From an uncultured Fibrobacter sp. (GTDB taxonomy: Bacteria > Fibrobacterota > Fibrobacteria > Fibrobacterales > Fibrobacteraceae): 36,127 bases of DNA. The notes under the pieces were generated by a model. It saw only the letters and a program-made list of their open reading frames with translations. It was not told the origin of the DNA and searched no databases. Location of the stretch: the NCBI GenBank assembly GCA_946183925.1, contig CAMHDS010000016.1:1-36127 (forward strand). The letters are read 5' to 3'. This document shows, piece by piece, positions 23,569-32,900 of this stretch (position 1 is its first letter; each line of letters begins with the position of its first letter). The translations under genes and the position numbers were made by a program.

Positions 23569-26190
23569 CTAGCCTCCAAACTTTTCATTGTAAATCTTGC
23601 GCACCTGTTCCAGGCGTTCCTGAATATCCTTGTTCTCGGGTTCCTTCTTGGCCAGGTCTTGGTAGATTTCCAAAGCCTTGTCGCAGATTCCCTGTTCCAG
23701 GTAGATTTCTGCCATGGTACGGGTATTCTGGCTTGCTTCCAAGTCGGCATTGACGCTGTCCAGAGTAGCCGAAGGATCCTTCACAAGGCCTGCAGAAACC
23801 TCGTCATCAGAATCGCCGGACATCAAGAAGTCCACACCCTTGTTGGAAGGCTTTTCGACCGGAAGGTCATCGTCATCGCTTTCGAAGAGGCCCTTGAAGG
23901 CTCCAGAAACTTCGGATTCTAAATTGTCGAAATCCGTTTTCGGAGCAGCAGCTTCGGCCTGAGGCGCAGCAGGTTGTTCTTCTACAGGAGCGTCCGCCGT
24001 CGGCAAATCTGCAGCCACATCGTCGTTTCCTCCGAACAAATTATCAAAGGACTTGTCCAGACCTTCTTCCAGAGATTCTGTCGAGATGTTCTTTTCTTCG
24101 ACGGCAGCACCGGTATTTTCTTCTTCGCTACCGAACAGGCTATCGAAGGCACCGCCCATCTCCTTTTCAAAGTCGCTTGCGCTTTCTGAGAAGGTTTCTG
24201 CACTGGCGGCAGGTTCTGCGGCAGGAGCTTCTGCGGCGGATTCTGCAGCAGGCTGTTCTTCTATAGTTGCAGTTTCACCACCCACAGCAAGGTCTTCTTG
24301 CGGAAGGTCGTCATCGTTTCCGAAGATGGAACTGAAAGCGTTATCAACACTGCTTTCCACTTCCTTGTTTTCTTCGGCAGGCATTTCCAATTCTGCGGCA
24401 GGTTCTTCGATTGCAGATTCCGCAGTCTGTTCAACCGACGGTTCCTCAATGGCAGGCTCTTCAGTAAAGGTTTCGGTTGCCGAGTCCACCGCATCGCTCG
24501 AAGGGGCCGCCGTTTCGGCAGACTTCTGGAAAAGTCCAGACTCTTCGGGCAAGTCTTCGTCGGCGCCAAAGAGCGAATCAAAGGCTCCGCCAACACTGTC
24601 AGAGGATTCTTCCTTGACCGGTTCCGCTTCCGCAGACTTTTCGAACAGGGAATCTCCCGATGCAGGAGCTTCTTCAACAGGCGTTTCTTCAGACGAAGCC
24701 TCTGCGGATTTCTGGAACGGGGACCAATCACTTGCATCCACAGGAGCGTCGTCAAGACTCAAAGAGTCGTCGCGGGATTCAGCCGGCTGTTCCACTTCTG
24801 CAGATTTCTGGAACGCGGCGGGCTCCTCAGGCAATTCATCTTCACCAAAAATGTCACCGAAAGCGTCATCAATGCTCTGAGGCTTATCTGCAGCAGGAGC
24901 TGCCGGAGCTACTTCTGCCACTGCCGGTTCAACTTCGGCCGGGGGTTCCACCTCGGCGGACTTTTGGAAGGCTGCCGGTTCTTCGGGCAGTTCGTCTTCG
25001 CCGAAGATATCACCGAAAGCATCGTCAATGCTCTGGGGCTTGTCTGCGGCAGGGGCTGCAGCTGCCGAAGCTTCAGCAGATTTCTGGAAGGCAGCAGGTT
25101 CTTCGGGCAATTCATCTTCGCCAAAGATGGATCCGAAAGCGTCATCCACACTCTGAGGTTTGTCTTCGGGTGCAGGGGCGCTGAACACCTTATTTGCATT
25201 TTCTGCCGCAGCAGGTTCGTCGTCGATACCCGCAGAAAGGTTCAGGTTGGAGAACGGAGAGGCCGGGGCCGCAGGTTCTTCGGGTTCCAGGTCATCGTCC
25301 ACACCAAAGAAGCTGGACATGGCGGAATTCACGTCACCGCTAGAAATGTCGTCGTCGGCAGGGAACACTTCTGGTGCCGAAGGTTCCTCGGCACTGATGG
25401 ATTCCATGGCGGAATCTAGGGATGCCTGCAGGCTATCCATGGCGGCCTCGTCACCGGCATCGGCATCAGGAATCAAGGCGGACAGTGCGGCAAAGGGATC
25501 ATCAGCATTGCCAGCTTCTGCAGCCAGGGATTCAAACGCAGTCGTTTCAGGAGCGGCTGATTCAGGCTCCGCCGTCGCGGTTGCCACATCCGGTTCCTCG
25601 TTTACAAATTCAAAGCCACTGCCAAACTTGGGACCCTTTTCTTCAGGTGCACCCGCCTCTTCGGGAGATTTCTCAAAGAAGGGCGCATCATCACCCATAG
25701 AGAATTCCATGGGCGAACCGGCATCCGCCGTTTCCAGTCCAGGCATAGACAAGTCCATCTCGCCCAGTTCTGCACCGGCTGCAGCAGCCGTGGCCGCCGC
25801 CACCACATCGTACTCGTCTTTCCAGAACTGGTCCAGAGGATCCATATCGTGAACCTTGCGATAGCACTGGTTTCTTTCATTTACTTTTTCCAGTTTATCG
25901 TAGGCATCTCCCATACGTTTTTGGGCGGACAAGCAGAAGGGGTCAAGCTTGAGGACCTTGGCACATTCTTCAATGCAACCTTCGTAGTCCTCCTTTTCAA
26001 ACAGAATCTTAGTACGGACAAGGTGTGCAGCCAGATCCCCCGGATACAAGGTTAGGCCGCCATCAATGCGTTCCAAGGAGGTTTCCAGGTCACCGGCATC
26101 CCTTTCAAGATCGGCAAGCCAAGCAAAAGCCTGGGTATTCACCTTCTTTTTACCGATGGACTTTCTCAAAGATTCCAGCGTTACCGTCAT
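23569..26190 (-). CDS. TPR protein with long acidic repetitive middle, next to pilT (FimV-like layout)
   Basis: 873 residues; ATG at 26190 overlaps the upstream stop (ATGA) and has GGAGG before it. The N-terminus (about 1-130) holds TPR repeats (ADLERDAGDLETSLERIDGGLTLYPGDL, KEDYEGCIEECAKVLKLDP). Residues about 135-800 are Glu/Ala/Pro/Ser-rich and disordered in style, with about nine copies of a short motif like DDAFGDIFGEDELPEE. Three of these are near-identical units linked to PAAFQKSAE. The C-terminus (about 815-873) is a final TPR pair (MAEIYLEQGICDKALEIYQDLAKKEPENKDIQ). TPR at the ends with an acidic linker recalls FimV/TonB-like pilus-localising scaffolds, but there is no signal peptide or membrane helix, so it is probably cytoplasmic. 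Only 3 bases separate it from pilT. Function inferred from context. Confidence 0.8.
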   Translation of the reverse strand: MTVTLESLRKSIGKKKVNTQAFAWLADLERDAGDLETSLERIDGGLTLYPGDLAAHLVRTKILFEKEDYEGCIEECAKVLKLDPFCLSAQKRMGDAYDKLEKVNERNQCYRKVHDMDPLDQFWKDEYDVVAAATAAAAGAELGEMDLSMPGLETADAGSPMEFSMGDDAPFFEKSPEEAGAPEEKGPKFGSGFEFVNEEPDVATATAEPESAAPETTAFESLAAEAGNADDPFAALSALIPDADAGDEAAMDSLQASLDSAMESISAEEPSAPEVFPADDDISSGDVNSAMSSFFGVDDDLEPEEPAAPASPFSNLNLSAGIDDEPAAAENANKVFSAPAPEDKPQSVDDAFGSIFGEDELPEEPAAFQKSAEASAAAAPAADKPQSIDDAFGDIFGEDELPEEPAAFQKSAEVEPPAEVEPAVAEVAPAAPAADKPQSIDDAFGDIFGEDELPEEPAAFQKSAEVEQPAESRDDSLSLDDAPVDASDWSPFQKSAEASSEETPVEEAPASGDSLFEKSAEAEPVKEESSDSVGGAFDSLFGADEDLPEESGLFQKSAETAAPSSDAVDSATETFTEEPAIEEPSVEQTAESAIEEPAAELEMPAEENKEVESSVDNAFSSIFGNDDDLPQEDLAVGGETATIEEQPAAESAAEAPAAEPAASAETFSESASDFEKEMGGAFDSLFGSEEENTGAAVEEKNISTESLEEGLDKSFDNLFGGNDDVAADLPTADAPVEEQPAAPQAEAAAPKTDFDNLESEVSGAFKGLFESDDDDLPVEKPSNKGVDFLMSGDSDDEVSAGLVKDPSATLDSVNADLEASQNTRTMAEIYLEQGICDKALEIYQDLAKKEPENKDIQERLEQVRKIYNEKFGG
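24799..25166 (-). repeat. Three near-identical 95-base coding repeats in the TPR gene
   Basis: Copies at about 24799-24893, 24954-25048 and 25074-25166 encode almost the same 31 residues (KPQSIDDAFGDIFGEDELPE, then EPAAFQKSAE). Spacing is 155 and 120 bases. Further diverged copies of the core AFxxLFGxDED occur elsewhere in the gene. Such repeats can change in number by recombination. Confidence 0.75.
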
Positions 26191-26447
26191 TTTTCCTCCA
26201 ATGAGAGCAAAATCGCCTCGTCGGCCAACAGAACAGGGATTCCTTCGCGGACAGGATAAACTCGTTTCTTATCCGCCGTGACTAAAGCTTCCGTTAGGGG
26301 TTCGACCACTTTCTCGCCAGCAACATTTTTCACAGAACCTGCAGAAATGGCACTATTCAACGCGGAAAGTAGGGCTTCGTCCGCCATACCGAGTTCACCC
26401 CTAGTTTCGGGGCAACAAAGAATATCTAGAAGGGCTTGATCAAACAT
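26187..26447 (-). CDS. Trm112-like / UPF0434 small protein
   Basis: 86 residues from ATG 26447. The start FDQALLDILCCPETRGELGMAD and end RVYPVREGIPVLLADEAI match the Trm112/UPF0434 (YcaR-like) family, in which the N-terminal Cys pair and the 'YPIRdGIPvLL' strand are typical. In eukaryotes and archaea Trm112 partners activate methyltransferases; in bacteria the role is poorly known. Here the middle insert (LNSAISAGSVKNVAGEKVVEPL) is longer than in the about 60-residue family norm, and only the CC pair is seen, so zinc binding is doubtful. First gene of the pilT operon, overlapping the TPR gene by 4 bases. Confidence 0.8.
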   Translation of the reverse strand: MFDQALLDILCCPETRGELGMADEALLSALNSAISAGSVKNVAGEKVVEPLTEALVTADKKRVYPVREGIPVLLADEAILLSLEEK

Positions 26448-26524
26448 AACACCTTAAAAATCAACAACTTACACAAGAATAAAAATAACTCTATTTTGAC
26501 AATATCGCAAAAATAAAGTCGATT

Positions 26525-28156
26525 TTAGTGCAAATATTTAAGGTTTATCAGGGCGAAATTGCCATTTTTCCCATTTCCGATAAGCAAATAAACCCTCAAA
26601 CCGAGTTTATTGAGCCAACCGATATCAAAATCCTCGCGATAACCAGAGAAATTGGAAACCACTAGAAGCTCCCGGCAACCGGTACGGCAGCAAATGGACT
26701 CCATATCGGAAAGACGCCCAAGCAGGTGTTGACGATTCTCTTCGGAAAGTTCTTCTGGTTCGCTACTCACGCAACCGAGAATTTCAATACCAGGAATCAC
26801 ATTGTAACTATCAAACCAGTTGGTAAGTGAATCTTCTCGCCCACCAAGCAAAATAGAACGATGGCGTTTTTTTGCAAAGATGCGGTAGAAATAGTTGATC
26901 CAGAAAGCAACGCGACGCCATGCAAGCATCGCAAAAGGAATAAAGATGCTGGAACAAGCGACAAGAAGAACCCCTTGCATATCGCTTAGAAAGCTTCCAT
27001 TTTCTCCATCAATAGCAAAATACGTATTAAAAGAACGGAAGGCTGTATAGCCAAATAAAGCAAGCAAGTTCAACGGAACCAAATAACGCAGAAACTTTTC
27101 GCCATTAAGACTTGATTCCGTATATTCCCCGCGGAACATAAGGAAAGCCAAATTTGCAAACGTAACAACGCCAACAAGCCAATTATCTCCAAAACACGCC
27201 AGAAAATTTTCAGAAAAAGAATTACCACTTTCGCGGAACAGCAAAGCAAGTAATAACGACCATATCGCAATGACTCCTAAATCCAAAAATATCTTCCAGA
27301 ATTTGGGAATAAGACGAGAAAAAACGCCCATAAAAGCGGCAAATAAAATACCAAAAGATACTAGAAAATTTGGAACAAAGTAAAGGTCCTTGTGTTTTTT
27401 CACAAAGATAAGCATCGCCTTGTAGAAATCCAGGTAGGAATTCCAACGGCGGGTACGGCAGCTCTGGCCCTTAAAATGCAAAATATTCGTCGATGGTGTG
27501 TAGTAGTTCTTACATCCAGCAACTTTCGCCCTGAAGCACAGGTCCAAATCCTCACCATACATGAAAAAGTCTTCGTCGAAACCGCCCAACTTTTCGTACA
27601 GGTCTCGGCGCATACAGAAGAACGAACCACTGATAGCATCGACCTCGGTCACTTCATCCGGGTCGGCGTAAGTCATGTTGTATCTTGCAAGAATCTTGTT
27701 TTTTGGAAAAAGCGCGGCAAGACCAATTGTCTTAGAAACAGCAGAAACAATTGTCGGAAAAGACCGCCGACAAGCCCATTGTATAGAGCCATCCTCGTTC
27801 AAAATGCGGCAACCAACCGTTCCCGATTCAGGATGATCTGCCATAAAATCAAGGACCTTGGTAAACGAGTCCCGTGAAACCACCGTATCAGGATTGATAA
27901 AAAAGAGGTAAGGTTTGGTCGCTTGCTTTTCCGCAAAATTGCATCCCTTGCCAAATCCCAGGTTTTCCTCAGAATCAAGCCAAAGTACGTCAGGAAAAAA
28001 TTTCTTTATTTCAGGAAGAATCGGTTCCGAAGATCCATTATCCAAAACGATAATCTGCGAGTCCACACCTTCGCACGCATCACGTACAGACTTCAGGCAC
28101 GCCGGCAAAAAGTCGCAGGAATTGTAGGCAACGATGATAATGGAACAAGAGGGCAT
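26525..28156 (-). CDS. Family 2 glycosyltransferase (rhamnosyltransferase-like) fused to membrane and nucleotide-binding-like domains
   Basis: 543 residues, ATG at 28156 without an obvious ribosome-binding site. Residues 1-240 form a GT2 domain of the WbbL/rhamnosyltransferase kind: IIIVAYNS, VLDNGS (38-42), FINPDT (86-91, the DxD equivalent) and FFMYGEDLDLCFRA (197-210). About five membrane helices follow (260-280, 290-307, 326-342, 357-374, 395-415). The last part (about 430-543) starts HRSILLGGREDSLTNWF and reads like the Rossmann-type CoA_binding_3 domain found at the front of WcaJ/PglC-type sugar-phosphate transferases, but the transferase itself is absent. The AT content is higher than in neighbouring genes, as often in surface-glycan loci. 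It likely adds a sugar to a lipid-linked or surface glycan. Substrate unknown. Confidence 0.8.
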   Translation of the reverse strand: MPSCSIIIVAYNSCDFLPACLKSVRDACEGVDSQIIVLDNGSSEPILPEIKKFFPDVLWLDSEENLGFGKGCNFAEKQATKPYLFFINPDTVVSRDSFTKVLDFMADHPESGTVGCRILNEDGSIQWACRRSFPTIVSAVSKTIGLAALFPKNKILARYNMTYADPDEVTEVDAISGSFFCMRRDLYEKLGGFDEDFFMYGEDLDLCFRAKVAGCKNYYTPSTNILHFKGQSCRTRRWNSYLDFYKAMLIFVKKHKDLYFVPNFLVSFGILFAAFMGVFSRLIPKFWKIFLDLGVIAIWSLLLALLFRESGNSFSENFLACFGDNWLVGVVTFANLAFLMFRGEYTESSLNGEKFLRYLVPLNLLALFGYTAFRSFNTYFAIDGENGSFLSDMQGVLLVACSSIFIPFAMLAWRRVAFWINYFYRIFAKKRHRSILLGGREDSLTNWFDSYNVIPGIEILGCVSSEPEELSEENRQHLLGRLSDMESICCRTGCRELLVVSNFSGYREDFDIGWLNKLGLRVYLLIGNGKNGNFALINLKYLH

Positions 28157-28165
28157 GAGATAGTT

Positions 28166-28258
28166 ATCAGTTTTCAGTTTTCAGTTGTGAGTACTGCGAA
28201 TTTCAAGAAGCTACATTCAAAAAACACACAGCTCATACGCGGTACTCAAAACTCATTA
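28166..28258. repeat. Structured intergenic repeat element
   Basis: Short direct repeats (TCAGTTT three times, about 28167-28186) lead into an inverted repeat: AGTTGTGAGTACTGCG (28183-28198) and CGCGGTACTCAAAACT (28238-28253), complementary at 14 of 16 positions. The right arm ends at the stop codon of the next gene. It has the same general design as 14766-14866 and 33505-33680. Confidence 0.55.
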
Positions 28259-28969
28259 GGCGAGTCCGAGCCTTAGTTTTAAAACGAGGAAAAACGCCTC
28301 GGAAATGATACCGCCACTCATCTTGGAGGTCCCGCGAGTGCGATCGGTGAACACGATGGGGATTTCTTTCACCCGAAGGCCCTTCTTCCAAATCTTAAAG
28401 GTGGTTTCAATCTGAAAGCAGTAGCCGTCACTCTTCATCTTGTCAAGATTCAAAGCCTGTAGGGCCTCACGTCGGAAGCACTTGAAGCCGCCGGTGGCAT
28501 CGCTTACCGGAAGCCTGGTCACAAGGCGGGTATAGACGTTAGCGCCATAACTCAAGATAAGACGGCGCAAATCCCAGTTCACCACGCTGATACGGCGGTC
28601 CTGGTAACGGCTACCCAGAACCAGGTCGGCATCCTCCGCCGTTTCCAGAAAACGGTTCAGGTCCGTAGGGGAATGACTAAAGTCCGCATCCATTTCAAAG
28701 ACGCGCTGGTAGTCCCGTTCCAAAGCCCACTTGAATCCGGTAACATAAGCCGAACCGAGGCCCATCTTACCCTTACGGCGAATCAAGTGAATCCGCGGGT
28801 TCTTTTCCGATTCCGCCTGCACCAGGTCTCCCGTACCATCAGGACTCCCGTCGTCCACCACCAAAATTTCCAGACAGGAATTCTGCTCCAGAATGGCCGG
28901 CATAATGAGAAGAATGTTTTCCTTCTCGTTATAGGTGGGGATGATGACCAGGCTTTTCGGATAAGACAT
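28256..28969 (-). CDS. Polyprenol monophosphomannose synthase-like GT2 (DPM1 type)
   Basis: 237 residues. ATG at 28969 has GAGG 6 bases upstream and is preferred over a GTG at 28987. The whole length matches the soluble DPM1/Ppm1 type: LVIIPTYNEKENI, VVDDGSPDGTGDLV (38-50), KMGLGSAYVTGFKWAL, MDADFSHSP (93-101), LVLGSRYQ, and C-terminal GGFKCFRREAL and IPIVFTDRTRGTSKMSGGII. These enzymes move mannose (or a related sugar) from a nucleotide sugar to a polyprenyl phosphate at the inner face of the membrane. The product serves as donor for GT-C enzymes working outside. A DUF2723 enzyme of that class lies two genes upstream, which fits. The sugar itself cannot be proved from sequence. Confidence 0.88.
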   Translation of the reverse strand: MSYPKSLVIIPTYNEKENILLIMPAILEQNSCLEILVVDDGSPDGTGDLVQAESEKNPRIHLIRRKGKMGLGSAYVTGFKWALERDYQRVFEMDADFSHSPTDLNRFLETAEDADLVLGSRYQDRRISVVNWDLRRLILSYGANVYTRLVTRLPVSDATGGFKCFRREALQALNLDKMKSDGYCFQIETTFKIWKKGLRVKEIPIVFTDRTRGTSKMSGGIISEAFFLVLKLRLGLA

Positions 28970-29002
28970 AAATTCCTCTACATTCACTTACAATCTACAA
29001 AA

Positions 29003-29926
29003 TCATTCCTTGCCGAGAGTATCGGCTATGGGGAAAGTCTGCTTGCGGTGGCCGTTTACCATCTCCCCAAGAAGCCCAAGAGAGAAAAACTGCACGCTCA
29101 TCACCAGAGCAAAGCCGCCAGCAAGCAGAAGCGGACGCACATGGAGCGCCCCCGTCTGAAGCCATTCGTAGCCAAAGAAGCCGCAAATACCCAGGCCTAC
29201 CAGCATAAACAAGAGGCCTATCAAGCCAAAGAAATGGAGCGGCTTGGTAGAGAAGCTCCGCATAAACATCAGGGAAACCAGGTCTAGAAATCCCGAAACC
29301 AAGCGGGAAATGCCGTACTTGGACACCCCGTGGACGCGGGCCCTGTGAGCCACAGGCATTTCGGTGATGCGGAATCCCTGCCACTTGGCCATCACCGGAA
29401 TAAAACGGTGGTAGTCGCCATAAAGCTCGATATAGCGCACTACGGAGCGACGATAAACCTTGATTCCGCAGTTGAAATCGTGAAGGCGTTTGCCGCATAC
29501 CATAGAAACGGTCAAATTGAAAAGTTTGGAAGGCCAGGTCTTGTGCCAAGGATCCAAACGGTGAATTTTCCAGCCAGACACCAGGTCGTAACCCTCGTCC
29601 AGAATCTTGATCATCTTGGGAATTTCCAGAGGGTCGTCCTGAAGGTCCCCATCCAAGGTGGCCACATAGTTGCCCTTGGCCTTCGAAAAGCCCAAGGCAA
29701 GAGCATCTGCCTTACCGCAGTTGAACTGGAAACGGAACCCGCGAATAAAGGGGTATTCCTTAGAAAGGCTTTCTACAACATCCCAGGTATTGTCTCTGCT
29801 GCCATCATCAATGATAATGGCCTCATAACTGAAACCCGTAGGCTCTATGGCGGCTACGATTTCCTTGAGCAGTTCCGGAAGATTCTCGCTTTCTTCCTTG
29901 ACCGGGATGACCAACGACAAATCCAT
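29003..29926 (-). CDS. GtrB/ArnC-like membrane glycosyltransferase (GT2)
   Basis: 307 residues. Two adjacent ATGs exist (29929 and 29926); the second has the better spacing to GAGG. The GT2 domain shows LSLVIPVKEESENLPELL, IIDDGSRDNTWDV (38-50), GKADALALGF (71-80), LDGDLQDDP (91-99) and SGWKIHRLDPW. Two C-terminal membrane helices (about 232-256 and 268-290) are as in GtrB, ArnC and DPMS-like proteins that make undecaprenyl-phosphate-linked sugars. It lies 9 bases after the DUF2723 gene and upstream of the DPM1-like gene, so the three are probably co-transcribed. Likely role: making or modifying a lipid-phosphate sugar donor for surface glycosylation. Confidence 0.88.
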   Translation of the reverse strand: MDLSLVIPVKEESENLPELLKEIVAAIEPTGFSYEAIIIDDGSRDNTWDVVESLSKEYPFIRGFRFQFNCGKADALALGFSKAKGNYVATLDGDLQDDPLEIPKMIKILDEGYDLVSGWKIHRLDPWHKTWPSKLFNLTVSMVCGKRLHDFNCGIKVYRRSVVRYIELYGDYHRFIPVMAKWQGFRITEMPVAHRARVHGVSKYGISRLVSGFLDLVSLMFMRSFSTKPLHFFGLIGLLFMLVGLGICGFFGYEWLQTGALHVRPLLLAGGFALVMSVQFFSLGLLGEMVNGHRKQTFPIADTLGKE

Positions 29927-29938
29927 CATGACCTCGAT

Positions 29939-32900
29939 TTACTGAGCCATCGCTACGGTAGGAGTGGAATCAGAAGCTTCAACGGTAGAATCCTGGACGC
30001 CACCTGCGGTATCACCCACACCGTTAGACGAATCCGTCTCAGGAAGAGGTTCCTCTACCTGCAAAGGTTCATCCGGCATAGCCGAAATCTGCTGCATGCT
30101 CATGGCTAGACGAGCCTTGCCCCCTTCTTCGTAGTCGGGAATAGCAGCGATACCCTTGCCCAAGACATTCAATGCCTCCTGTTTCATACCGGCGGCCTCG
30201 AACACGAAAGCGGCCGCCCAGTAGCAACGCCATTCCTTGGGGAACTGGTACATACCCAATTCTAGGTACTTGGTGGCCTGCAGGGCAAGACTATCCACGA
30301 TAGCCTTCTTTTCCTTGGTAAAGGGGTGTTCCTGACGAAGTGCCGAAATTTGATCACGAACGTCAAAGGAAATCTGCAAGTACAGCGAAATGTAACCAGA
30401 AAGGAGTCTTTCCGTTTCGGAATTGACATAGGCAGTTCCATCGCCCAGACCACGGAATTTATACACCGTATCGATAAGAGCAGCCGTATAGGCGGCATCA
30501 AAGGCGTTGCGCTTGGGTTCCAAATCACCCTTCACGAAATTATAAACCATGCCCTCCTGAACCATGTATTTTTCCAAGCCCATGAAATTGGAGGTTCCCA
30601 CCGTCGTGGAAATTTCAATGGGTTTGTCCATGTTCTGCAGGGCAAGGTCAATGACCAGCTTGTGCTGGGTCAGCATCATGCTGCTGCGGGTTCGGTTCGC
30701 CCAATCCACAAAGGCATCCCATACCTGATAGTGCACCTTGAACTGCAATAGTTTTGCGGAATCCGCAGAAGACAATTCCTGGCCTTCCATCTGGTCGATA
30801 CGGGACTTGAGCTGGGGCATCAAGCGGTTGGCGTTCTTGACCCAGGTAGAGACCTGATGGTTCGGGTTAGAAGCGGAACTGTTATCCAGCACCATGTCGC
30901 TGTCGATAGTCTTCTTGTCGTAACTGAGCTTCAAGACCGGTTCGTTATCCAGCATTTGCTTGATGTACCAATCCGTATTGCCAAGGGAAAGGTTCACCAC
31001 ACGCACATCCTTACGAATGCCGGCCACCTCCTGCGCAAACCAAAGCGGGAAGGTGTCGTTGTCGCCGTTGGTAAAGAGGATGGCATTGGGCCTACAGCTG
31101 TTCAGCAGGTTATAGGCGTAATCCCAAGGAACCCACAAGCCGGAACGGTCGTGTTCCTTGTAGTTCGAAATGCAGGGAACAAGGAACGAGACCAGCACAA
31201 GCACTGCAGCAACAGGACTTGCAAAGGCGGCGTAGGCACCTGTGGCGCAGGTCAGCACCAGAATGCCCGCACCAATTCCAAGAATCAGGCTCATGAAAAT
31301 AAAGGCCGGCGTGTAGAAGTAGTCACGCTCGCGGACCTCCATGTGGACCGCTTCAGGGAAAGGAGCCCTAGCGCCTACCTGGGCAAAGCCACTTTCTATT
31401 TTCTGCCAGGCCTGCCAGGCCGTAGCATTTTGCAAAGAAGCCAACTGCTTTTCCAACTCGGCAATTTTCGGAGCTGGAGTATTCCGCTGGCGAAGCACTT
31501 CGATGCGAATCTTGGTGCGTTCTATATCCTGACGCAGGTCAATCAGGTCGTTGGGATCGGGAACCATGGGAATAGCGGCACCACGACTGTTCAAATCCTG
31601 AACATTCCGGGTCATGACGCTCACCCAATAATCGTGTTCCCGCTGTTCCATACGGGTTCCATCGGCAAAGTTGATGTAGAACAGGAGTCCCAGGCTGCAA
31701 AGCACGTACAACACAGACGTATAAATTCCCAAGCGCCGGTTACGTTTCCAGATAAATACGCAGACCATCACGATAAGGCCGTTCATGAGAACGAATATCA
31801 GGAACTGCGGAAGCACCGCATCGCCCATGAAGCTCATCTGGGTGGGGAACTTGATACCGAAACGTTCCAGGGGTTCGTTCTCAGAGGCATCGAAAGTATA
31901 GACCCCGTTGGCGTAGTTTACACCGCCCACCTTGTAGGGCAAGTACTGAGCCATCTGGTAACCACCGTAGCTCATGCTGGGGAAAGAGAACAATTGGTGA
32001 GTGATGCGAGAACGGCGGTAGAAAGCACGACTAATCATGCTTTCAGAACCGTACTGTTTGCGTTCCACAAAGTTATTGAAGGCTTCCCAGTTTTCGCTCT
32101 TGAGCAGGTTGCCCAACTGCAGGTTGCCCTGGTCGTCACGAATATTGATTTCCGGGTCGTTTTCATCAATGATGGGGTTCAACTCGGAACGAATGGGAAT
32201 GTAAAGGTGGGTGCTATAACCCACAAGGGCGAAGAAAGCAAAGGCAAGGGAAAGGCGAACCGCCTTGTTCACATTGGGGGAGAACGGCTTAATGGCCGTA
32301 AGAACCGCTAAAACCACAAGGCAAGCGAGAGAAATCTCGATAAAAGCGGACACCATGTAAATCACAGAGCAGAGAAGTATACCCGTAATCCAAATGGGAA
32401 TGCGCTCCACAATCTTCTTAGGTTGGGCCACCAGCAAAAGGACAAATACTGCAGGCACCGTAAGCATGGTGTAGAGGTGGGCGCCGATACCGAGGAATGC
32501 GATATAGCAGATGAAAATCAGAATCTTGTCGCTGCCGTCTTCGTCCCTCTTGTTGTACCAGGCCAGGCCAAGGTAAGAGACCAACATCAAAATGAACATG
32601 GCCACGCCATAGACTTCGGCTTCCACCGCGTTGAACCAGAAAGTATCAGAGAAAGTCAGCAAGAAACCGGCAACGAGAGCTGCAGTACCGAGTACGATGG
32701 TGCGAACCTTAGAAGAAATCTTTTCGGCAAGGGAGTCCGTCTTGAGGACCGTCGCCAAAAGATCCCAGGCAAAGAGGGCCGTCACATAGACTGTCGCCGC
32801 AGAGCTCACCACGGAGATGTAGTTCACCCGCTTCGCAATTTCTTCGACAAAGGGGAGCAGTACAATGACCGCACGGGCAAAGAACACGAAGAAAGGCGTT

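Noticed and set aside
24298-25419. Plus-strand open frames opposite the TPR gene's repetitive region
   Set aside because: They arise from the biased codons of the Glu/Ala/Pro/Ser-rich repeats and have no start signal.
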